Source: Winogradskyella eckloniae
GTDB taxonomy: Bacteria; Bacteroidota; Bacteroidia; Flavobacteriales; Flavobacteriaceae
Direction of reading: 5' to 3'
Length of the DNA: 64,000 nucleotides
Assembly (NCBI RefSeq): GCF_013249045.1
Contig: NZ_JABRWP010000006.1
Location: 62,001 to 126,000, forward strand
The translations under genes were made by a program, and so were the position numbers. Within the stretch, counting starts at the first letter, position 1; each line of letters starts with the position of its first letter. Shown in pieces: positions 46,810 through 54,116 of this stretch. The notes under the pieces were generated by a model that saw only the letters and a list, made by a program, of their open reading frames with translations, was not told the DNA's origin and did not search any database.

Positions 46810-48648
46810 ATGAAAAATAAACTAATTATATTAATAACTCTTTTGGGACTTGTATTTTCATGTACATCTCAATCCACAAAAACTGCACCTACTCATAAAG
46901 CTAAGCAGCCTAATGTTATTGTAATCATTACCGATGATCAGGGTTATGGAGATTTGGGTGCACATGGTAACACTTTAGTTAAAACGCCCGCTTTAAATAA
47001 ATTTCATGATGAATCTGTACGATTAACCGATTTTCATGTAGGGCCAACTTGTGCGCCTTCAAGATCTGGTTTAATGACTGGGAGGTATGCGAATAGAGTT
47101 GGTGTATGGCACACTATAGGAGGTGTTTCAATATTAAGAGAAGATGAGGTAACTATGGCAGAAGTGTTTCAAGAAAATGGATACGAAACAGCGATGTTTG
47201 GAAAATGGCATTTGGGAGATACTTACCCTTCTAGACCACAAGATAAAGGATTTAAATATACCATAACACATGGAGGAGGAGGTGTTGGCCAAACACCAGA
47301 TTATTGGGATAATGATTATTTTGATGATACCTATTTTAAAAATGGTGTACCAACAAAATACGAAGGCTATTGCACGGACGTATGGTTTGATGAAGCGATA
47401 AATTATATTGAAGCACATAAGGATCAACCATTTTTTACTTATATTTCTACTAATGCACCGCACTTACCATACAATGTTCCAGAAAGTTATTATAACCAAT
47501 ATAAGGATTTAGATATTCCTGAGTTTCAAAAGATATTCTATGGAATGATTACTAATGTAGACGACAACTTTGCGAAGCTTCAAAAGAAACTTGAAGACTT
47601 AAAAATTGCAGATAATACCATCGTTATTTTTATGACAGATAACGGAACTGCTTCAGGATATAAAACAGTAGGTGGTAAATTATACGGTTTTAATGCTGGA
47701 ATGAAAGGTACAAAGAATAGTGAATATGAAGGTGGACACCGTGTACCGTTTTTCATCTCGTATCCAGAAAAAAATATAAATGGAGGTAAGGATGTAACCG
47801 ATTTAACGGCTCATTTAGACATTTTACCAACATTAGCTACTTTATGTAATTTAGAATTACCTGAGGGTCAAAAGGAAATGGACGGATCGGATATTTCTTC
47901 ACTTCTATTAGGGAAAGAGAAAACCATTGGTAGAGATTATCTTATTACCGATTCACAACGTGTACAAAGTCCAATAAAATGGAGGAAAAGTGCTGTGATG
48001 TCTGGAAAAATGCGATTGGTTAATGGTAAAGAATTATATGATATCTCTAATGATCCAGGTCAAGAAAATGATTTAGCAACACAGTTTCCTGAAAAAGTAG
48101 AACAAATGCGAGGCTACTATAATGAATGGTGGAGTTCTGTTTCTACAGAGTTTAATCAATTTCCTATTATCGTTTTAGGTTCAGATCATCAAAATCCTAT
48201 AGAATTGACCTGTCATGATACCCATGTCCACGATTCTAAAATACCATGGAATCAGAATTATATTAGAGAAGCACAAAAGAACCCTGTAGGAGGTGAGTTT
48301 ACTGTAGCGTTTGAACAGTCTGGTACATATAGTATAGAGTTAAGTAGATGGCCATTTGAGTCTCATTTAGCAATTAACGCAGCTGTAGCTGGTAAAGAAG
48401 GGACAATCTCTACAGAAGCCATTGCAGAAGGTAGAACTATGAATTTTAGATCTGGTGGTGTAAAAATTGGAGCTTGGGAACAAACTAAGACTGTAGCAAA
48501 AGACGCTAAGGTTATTCGTTTTACAGGGAATTTTACTAAAGGTGAAACCGATATGAGCGCTTGGTTTACCACAGATAATGGAGAAGATTGGGGCGCATTT
48601 TATATTAGAGTAACGAGAGTATCAAAAGAATTCACTATGATAGACTAA
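46810..48648 (+). CDS. S1 family sulfatase, lipoprotein, with C-terminal beta domain
   Basis: 612-residue type I sulfatase; lipobox LVFSC gives lipid Cys18. Metal strand TDDQGYGD, formylglycine Cys81 in T-C-A-P-S-R, then SGLMTGRYANRVGV, GKWHLGD, STNAPHLP and MTDNGTA. After the usual sulfatase end (about 465), an extra domain of about 145 residues (IIVLGSDHQNPIEL, GTYSIELSRWPFES) looks like a beta-sandwich, perhaps for glycan binding. It is related to the sulfatase at 29337, which lacks this extra domain. Last gene of the rightward arm; a strong bidirectional terminator follows. Confidence 0.9.
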   Translation: MKNKLIILITLLGLVFSCTSQSTKTAPTHKAKQPNVIVIITDDQGYGDLGAHGNTLVKTPALNKFHDESVRLTDFHVGPTCAPSRSGLMTGRYANRVGVWHTIGGVSILREDEVTMAEVFQENGYETAMFGKWHLGDTYPSRPQDKGFKYTITHGGGGVGQTPDYWDNDYFDDTYFKNGVPTKYEGYCTDVWFDEAINYIEAHKDQPFFTYISTNAPHLPYNVPESYYNQYKDLDIPEFQKIFYGMITNVDDNFAKLQKKLEDLKIADNTIVIFMTDNGTASGYKTVGGKLYGFNAGMKGTKNSEYEGGHRVPFFISYPEKNINGGKDVTDLTAHLDILPTLATLCNLELPEGQKEMDGSDISSLLLGKEKTIGRDYLITDSQRVQSPIKWRKSAVMSGKMRLVNGKELYDISNDPGQENDLATQFPEKVEQMRGYYNEWWSSVSTEFNQFPIIVLGSDHQNPIELTCHDTHVHDSKIPWNQNYIREAQKNPVGGEFTVAFEQSGTYSIELSRWPFESHLAINAAVAGKEGTISTEAIAEGRTMNFRSGGVKIGAWEQTKTVAKDAKVIRFTGNFTKGETDMSAWFTTDNGEDWGAFYIRVTRVSKEFTMID

Positions 48649-48703
48649 TCTAATAAAAGGATGATATTGAGCAAAACTCGTTTTGGAAAACATTGAATAG
48701 ACT

Positions 48704-48735
48704 AAAAAAAGGGAAAGTTAAATTTCCCTTTTTTT
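48704..48735. terminator. Bidirectional rho-independent terminator
   Basis: Stem GGGAAA (48711-48716) and TTTCCC (48723-48728) flanked by seven A on the left and seven T on the right. It lies between the ends of the convergent sulfatase and FGE genes, so it can stop both transcripts. Confidence 0.85.
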
Positions 48736-48760
48736 AGTGATATATAAGAAAGGTTTTAGT

Positions 48761-49876
48761 TTATTCTTTAGATGCTAGCATATCTGGAGTTGCAACGGTT
48801 CTAAAGCCCATATGATCAGAACCAGAATCTGTTGAAACGCCCATTTTAGCAGAAATTCTAAAACTAGCACAGTATGAGGCATGACATAAAAATGAACCAC
48901 CTTTCATTATATGTTCTACTTGATAAGGATTGTTGGGATTAAAATATTTTTCTGCGCCTTTCGGATTTAGAATTGGTTTAGTTGTGTTTAATTCATTATA
49001 GTAGTTGACATTAAAAAAATCACTCGTAATTTCCCATACATTTCCCGTCATATCATACAATCCAATACTGTTTGGAGGATAGGATTTTACAGGTGAAATA
49101 AATTCAAAACCATCTTGAGAGTCGTTCTTGGTAGGAAATACACCTTGCCAAGTGTTGGCATTTGAATCTAGTTGAGCAGCATCATTGCCCCAAGTAAAAA
49201 TGGTATTTGTATTTTTTCCTTGTGCCGCAGATTCCCATTCAGCTTCAGTAGGTAAACGTCGATTTGCCCATTTGCAATATGCTAAAGCATCTTGGTAAGC
49301 TACATGTACTACTGGGTAATCCTCTTTTCCCTCAATAGTAGAATCAGGACCTTCAGGATGTCTCCAACTTGCACCTGTTTTCCAGGTCCACCATTGACCA
49401 TAGTTTTCCATATTTACAACAGCATTTACATTTTTGTTGAATATTAAACTACCAGGTTGTAGGATAGAATCATGAGGTTTCGGAGTGTTTGGAGGTAGTT
49501 CCTTACTCATCTCTTCCCAATCAATTTCGCGTTCTGCAATAGTGACGTAATTTGTAGCATCTACAAAGGCTTTAAATTGTTTATTGGTAACCTCAGTAAC
49601 ATCTATAAAAAAACCATCTACAGTAACCCAGTGTGCAGGTTTTTCTCTTGGCATGGCGTATTGATCTGAATCTTTAGCACCTTGTAAAAATGTTTTTTGC
49701 GCAACCCAAAGCATACCTTCAGGCGCTACTGTTTTTGGTGTAGTTTCGGTTTTATCTACCCTTACGGATTCATCGGTTTTTTTATTGTTTTGATCTTTAC
49801 AGCTAATTACGAATAGAACCAGTGTTAATACCAAAACGAAATTTGGGAGTTGTAGTGATAAACGTTGTTGATGCAT
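48761..49876 (-). CDS. Formylglycine-generating enzyme, lipoprotein
   Basis: 371 residues of the SUMF1/FGE family. The lipobox VISC gives lipid Cys26. Opening block PEGMLWVAQKTFLQGA at 52-67, then FFIDVTEVTNKQF at 89-101, RRLPTEAEWE at 206-215, YDMTGNVWE at 274-282, KGGSFLCHASYC at 325-336 and MGFRT. Cys331 and Cys336 match the copper-binding active-site pair (CHxSYC) of true oxygen-dependent FGEs, which many SUMF1-like domains lack. It converts the cysteine of C-x-P/A-x-R motifs in sulfatases to formylglycine, and as an exported lipoprotein it could act on the 12 sulfatases here in the periplasm. It is convergent with the last sulfatase gene. Confidence 0.9.
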   Translation of the reverse strand: MHQQRLSLQLPNFVLVLTLVLFVISCKDQNNKKTDESVRVDKTETTPKTVAPEGMLWVAQKTFLQGAKDSDQYAMPREKPAHWVTVDGFFIDVTEVTNKQFKAFVDATNYVTIAEREIDWEEMSKELPPNTPKPHDSILQPGSLIFNKNVNAVVNMENYGQWWTWKTGASWRHPEGPDSTIEGKEDYPVVHVAYQDALAYCKWANRRLPTEAEWESAAQGKNTNTIFTWGNDAAQLDSNANTWQGVFPTKNDSQDGFEFISPVKSYPPNSIGLYDMTGNVWEITSDFFNVNYYNELNTTKPILNPKGAEKYFNPNNPYQVEHIMKGGSFLCHASYCASFRISAKMGVSTDSGSDHMGFRTVATPDMLASKE

Positions 49877-50188
49877 ATTGTAATGTTTAATGTTTTTTTC
49901 TTAATATAAATAAAGAACAAATTAGGGTTGGTCTTTTCATAAAATCGATTTCTAATTGTAAATAAACTAATTTAGAGTCACAATTCATTTATAATTAGTG
50001 TTAATTTATGCATATAAACTTTAGCGTTATATGTTCGTTATTATGGTGTAAACAAAAGGTGTTATTAGCGTACATTATTTAGATAAAAAAAACCGTAATA
50101 TCTTTTCAAATATTGCGGTTTTTGGATGATTTTTATAACTTAAAATAAGATACTTATAGCCAACCCGTTAATAGTTGATTATATAGTT
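49877..50188. other. Intergenic region upstream of FGE
   Basis: This 312-bp gap holds the FGE promoter region and the terminator of the next minus-strand gene. No other feature is recognised; it is very AT-rich. Confidence 0.6.
50085..50121 (-). terminator. Rho-independent terminator of the T9SS protein gene
   Basis: On the minus strand AACCGCAATATT and GATATTACGGTT pair over 11 positions (one G-T) and are followed by eight T. It lies about 70 bp after the stop at 50189. Confidence 0.8.
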
Positions 50189-52837
50189 TTAATTAATCAT
50201 AATTTTTTGTGATCTATTTTGAGTACCATTTGTTAATTCTACAATATAAATACCTGTTTTTAAAGCATTGACATTAATAGTATTTGTGGTGTTAAATGTG
50301 TCCAGTTCGTCTTGTAATACCAACCTTCCCTGTATATCGTATACAAAAGCGGATGTCTTTGTTTGTAATTGACCTTTTACTATTACAGTGTTTGTAGCCA
50401 GATCAGAATAAATACTTAATCCATTTAAAACGTCATCTTTTATAGATAATGCTGTTGATGAGTAATGGATATAAAATCGTCCTGTTCCGTTTAAATTTTC
50501 GGATGGTGTAAAAACATAATCACTATTATTTAATAAGGTCCAAGTGTTAGTTACATTGTCTTCAAGATAAACGTTAACGGTAGAAGGAATTGACGTCGTT
50601 TCAGTATTTAAACCTATTGTTAATTGCGTGTTTGCTTCGCTTTTAATACCCAAAGGAACAACCACATCATTAAAATCATTATAAGGTAAGGCTTGAATCG
50701 CAAATTCCACATTCGCATTATTTTCTACTAAATGTGTGAAAATACCATCAGCAGAACCGGCATAAGCACCAGCATCATATCCTGGATCTAAACCACGAGT
50801 CTGATTATTTGCAAAATAGATTTTAGTAGAATAGTTGGATGATTGGTTGGATAAAAAGATTTCTGAAAGTACAAAATTGGGTGTTTCGGATCGGTTTGCA
50901 ATAAAATCATCAGAAGCACCAATAGTTCGCATTGCAGGTGTGAAGGTCACAGTACCACCACCAGATTTAGCTCTAACAAAAAAGCTTTGTCCAGGAGTAA
51001 TTTTGTCACTAGCGTTAAAGGCATTCCAGATCGTGAAATTACTGCCATCTGAGTCATCAGCATCGTAGCCGTAAATTGCTTGGTATGCTCCTGAATCGAA
51101 GGCACTTGCGTTTTCTGTAAAGAAAGCCCCAAAATCTATATATGAAGGAAATGGGTTGCCTATTAAATTCCAAGTTTTATAATTTCCCGTGGCTCCTGGT
51201 GTAGTTGTTTCATCAGTAATATTTACCAAGATATTTTGCACTGGTGAGTTTAAAATATAACCCTTAAAGTAAATCGTGCTACCTGATGTAGTACCTGCTC
51301 TATAACCTATTCCTGGTGTTATGAGTTCAGTAGCATCAATAACGGTATCCATAGTTTCGTATTGGCCTGTTGTATTGTTGAAAGGGCCAAATAATTTTTC
51401 AGAGGTATTCGTTGGGTTTTCGAAAAGATCTCCATTAAAAGGGTCTGTTGCAAAAGTATCAAAATCAAGACTAACAGGAGAAGCAATAAGATCGTTGCCA
51501 TTAGCTACGGAATTAACATATCTAAAATAACTTATTTGATCTGTTACAGATCCATTAAATATAAGGCTTGCAAAACTAGTAGAGTTTGAGTTTGCCCAAA
51601 GATTGTGTCTAGTGATGGCATCTCCATTGATGGTAAGTGAGTAACCCGGATTTACTGTAACTCGTTCTAATATACCAGGATCATTTCTGTTGGTGAAATT
51701 ATTTACAACGACATCAGAGTTTATAATTAAGCTACCAAGAATTAGGACATTATCTGTAGGTCCAGGTACTGTTCCTCCAACCCAAGAAGAACCATCTTCC
51801 CAATTTATGTTTTGACCAGTTGTAGATGTGTATGTAACTTTGTTAATATAACCAGATGCGTCTTGAGAAAGGGTGCCATCCACAGGTTCTACACCATCTA
51901 GAAGCCAAGTGTCTAATATGGCTTGTGGCACGTCCGTTGCTGAATTTCCAATTTTCAATGTTCCATTTTTTAAGTTTTTTAAATTCACAATGCCTCCATT
52001 GCTAATTGTAGATCCTGAAAAATGTACTAATGTTACTGAAGGGTCAAAGTCTAATTCTAATGTTTGTGTATCTACTATAAGATCGGTCATATTAGCTTGG
52101 TTGGCATTAAATACGACTTCTGAAGTGCCAGAAGATATGTTAGACCTATTGATAGATCCTTCAATACTATTTGTTCCGTTAACGATAACGCTACCATTAG
52201 CCCCATTGAAGTTTATTGAACTGGTTGACGAAATAAATACATTATTAGTATTAGAAATAAGTTGAGATGTACCGTTGATAGTAAAATTTCCAGTAAAACC
52301 CGTTAAATCAGAAGTAGAACCTAGTTCTAATAATCCTTGTGTCAACTCTATCTCACTAGATCCTGTAACAATGCCATTAAATTCTGAAGTGGTATTGTTA
52401 ATATTAGTAATGGTAAGAAGGTTTGTACCTAGGGTAAGTGTGCTTCCGCTTGTGAAAACTAGTAGACCGTTATTTCTAAATCTTTTAGCATCAACATTTA
52501 CTGTAAAGTTACAATCAAAATTGACCACAGATCCAGAAGTTGCATTATTTATAGTGTTTGTCGCACCAACATCTCCAACAATTAAGGTGCCGTTCGATAC
52601 TGTTTTTGTTGATGAGGTAGTGAATCTAATGTCTTTTATTGTACGTGCAACTGCTTCTAAATCTACATCAGTCGTTATGGTAGCCCTTCCAGTGGCGATG
52701 GTGTTGTTAGACCAGTTAGCAAGATTAGTCCAAAGGTCGTCGGTACCTGCCGTAAAAGTTTCGTCTTGGGCCATAAGCAGAGGGCTGCCCATGCCAACAA
52801 AAGCAAAAAGAATAAGAAATTGTAGTGTTTTAGTCAT
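50189..52837 (-). CDS. T9SS-secreted surface protein with type A sorting tail
   Basis: 882 residues from the ATG at 52837 (the frame reaches a TTG at 52867). Signal peptide ends PLLMAQ (about 24). The first half is Thr/Asn/Ser-rich beta sequence without a recognised domain. The middle and end (NWEDGSSWVGGTVPG; WNLIGNPFPSYIDF; YDIQGRLVLQ; GIYIVELTNG) form a module shared with the gene at 54117. The C-terminal about 75 residues are a type A T9SS sorting domain, so it is secreted and attached to the cell surface. An adhesin or matrix role is possible; no enzymatic motif is seen. It is not clearly part of the sulfatase locus. Confidence 0.85.
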   Translation of the reverse strand: MTKTLQFLILFAFVGMGSPLLMAQDETFTAGTDDLWTNLANWSNNTIATGRATITTDVDLEAVARTIKDIRFTTSSTKTVSNGTLIVGDVGATNTINNATSGSVVNFDCNFTVNVDAKRFRNNGLLVFTSGSTLTLGTNLLTITNINNTTSEFNGIVTGSSEIELTQGLLELGSTSDLTGFTGNFTINGTSQLISNTNNVFISSTSSINFNGANGSVIVNGTNSIEGSINRSNISSGTSEVVFNANQANMTDLIVDTQTLELDFDPSVTLVHFSGSTISNGGIVNLKNLKNGTLKIGNSATDVPQAILDTWLLDGVEPVDGTLSQDASGYINKVTYTSTTGQNINWEDGSSWVGGTVPGPTDNVLILGSLIINSDVVVNNFTNRNDPGILERVTVNPGYSLTINGDAITRHNLWANSNSTSFASLIFNGSVTDQISYFRYVNSVANGNDLIASPVSLDFDTFATDPFNGDLFENPTNTSEKLFGPFNNTTGQYETMDTVIDATELITPGIGYRAGTTSGSTIYFKGYILNSPVQNILVNITDETTTPGATGNYKTWNLIGNPFPSYIDFGAFFTENASAFDSGAYQAIYGYDADDSDGSNFTIWNAFNASDKITPGQSFFVRAKSGGGTVTFTPAMRTIGASDDFIANRSETPNFVLSEIFLSNQSSNYSTKIYFANNQTRGLDPGYDAGAYAGSADGIFTHLVENNANVEFAIQALPYNDFNDVVVPLGIKSEANTQLTIGLNTETTSIPSTVNVYLEDNVTNTWTLLNNSDYVFTPSENLNGTGRFYIHYSSTALSIKDDVLNGLSIYSDLATNTVIVKGQLQTKTSAFVYDIQGRLVLQDELDTFNTTNTINVNALKTGIYIVELTNGTQNRSQKIMIN

Positions 52838-53195
52838 GATATTAGTACGATTAATTAATTTGATCAAAATTAAATCTTTATGAAAAATTCATATTGCTTA
52901 AATAGACCAAAAGTATTCTCATTTCTTGTATTAGCTTTGTTAATGCGGTATAGAACAAAATATATAGGTAGTAACCTTCTAGAATTTAATGCAAAGAAAA
53001 AAGTAGAGAAGCGTGTGGTGTTAAAGTAAACCTAAACAAATTTAATTGCGAATTAGCAAGATAATCATATAGGATAACATGGTTAAAAGTTTGATTGTTT
53101 GAGTTAGTCAACAGATATACATTAAAATACAAAACCCAATCAAATAAACTTGATGGGTGTTTGTATTCTAAGTCACAACACAGTTGTGAATATTG
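52838..53195. other. Intergenic region between T9SS protein gene and tmRNA
   Basis: This 358-bp stretch contains the promoter region of the T9SS protein gene and the tmRNA terminator (53132-53158). No coding feature is supported. Confidence 0.6.
53132..53158 (-). terminator. Probable terminator of the tmRNA gene
   Basis: On the minus strand ACCCATCAA and TTGATTGGGT pair with one bulged base and a short AT loop, followed by TTTTG. It lies about 40 bp beyond the tmRNA 3' end. Confidence 0.6.
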
Positions 53196-53589
53196 TGGAG
53201 TCGGAGAGAATCGAACTCTCGTCCAAACAAGTAACCAAAGGGCTTTCTACACGTTTATTCTTTTCTTAGGTTTTCGACTGCAAGCTGGTTAAAGACAACC
53301 CACTTACAACTTAGCTTTTTAATCTCGAAAAGGCATCAAAGCGCTACCTCATCTTAGTTAATATTTACGATGCCTCAAAAAAGAACGCCACTAACCAAGG
53401 CTTTCTGGAGACATTTAGCTTTTCTACCTAGTAGAAATGAGCACGAAATCTTACTATAATTCAGATTATGCAGCTAAAGCGTAGTTATTCTCGCCGTTTA
53501 AAATTTGGTCTAGCCTTTAAGGTGTTTCAATGCCATTACACCACGTGCTTACCATTTAATTAATCTCGCTGTCAAAACCAGTCGACCCC
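53196..53589 (-). ncRNA. ssrA: tmRNA
   Basis: About 394 nt. The 5' end GGGGTCG pairs with the 3' end CGACTCC to form the acceptor stem (one G-U), and a T-arm-like GAGAGTTCGATTCTCTC precedes it. The resume codon GGC begins at 53495 and encodes GENNYALAA then TAA (53466-53468), giving the tag (A)GENNYALAA as in related Bacteroidetes. After the discriminator A the genome reads CAA, so the CCA end must be added after transcription. It rescues stalled ribosomes and tags incomplete proteins for proteolysis. Confidence 0.95.
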
Positions 53590-54116
53590 TTAATGAAATA
53601 GTAAATTTTTAATTTATGTCATTGAATTAATCCAAAACTTGCTTCAGGAACTCATCAATTCATAAATAGTCATATTATTTGGGCGTTCCCTTATCAGGTC
53701 GGGCTATCCGCTATATCTTTTGCTAAAAAAAGCAAAAGGATGCCGCTACTATCCCTAACGCGCTACACCAGGAAACCGTATTAAAATTTCAAGGACTGCA
53801 AAATTACTAAAAATACTGAAGCAAATGCCATACCAAACCGGTTTTAAAAGTATTTTAAGAAATAATGGCAGAATCATAAAAATCCTAAAGATTAAAAAAA
53901 TGATTTAATCTATTATAGTGACTGGTTTTGGTAAAAATAGATTTAAGGTTTATCGAATGTAAAGACTTAAACTATACTCAAATTGAGTATTTCAAATTAA
54001 AAAAATCAGACTTAGTTTTACTAGCATCAAATATGCCTATTAAATGCGTATTGTTTTGTATGTGCAGATGTTATAATATCGCACGTCATACTGATACCAA
54101 CCCTAACCAATATATC
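53590..54116. other. Intergenic region with structured element
   Basis: This 527-bp region lies between the tmRNA 5' end and the start of the second T9SS gene. It holds the tmRNA promoter (minus strand) and the structured element at 53681-53762. A coding frame upstream of 54117 exists only as a TTG extension without a signal peptide and is rejected. Confidence 0.6.
53681..53762. other. Structured intergenic element
   Basis: GC-richer island in AT-rich DNA. A perfect 8-bp hairpin (CTTTTGCT at 53717-53724, AGCAAAAG at 53731-53738) lies in the centre, and the outer ends GGGCGTT and AACGCG can pair. From memory this resembles a short element repeated in many Flavobacteriaceae intergenic regions, possibly the Flavo-1 RNA; not verified here. 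The active strand is unknown. Confidence 0.45.

Noticed and set aside
47134..47463. Minus-strand 109-codon frame inside a sulfatase gene
   Set aside because: Antisense shadow; no recognisable protein features.
51873..52883. Long plus-strand frames (130 and 202 codons) opposite the T9SS protein gene
   Set aside because: They lack signal, domains and start context; the low-complexity Thr/Asn-rich gene on the other strand explains the open frames.
53095..53292. Plus-strand frame across the tmRNA 3' end
   Set aside because: It overlaps the tmRNA acceptor and T-arm, which is the firmly supported feature.
53681..53762. tRNA gene
   Set aside because: No cloverleaf arms, anticodon loop or T-arm consensus could be fitted.
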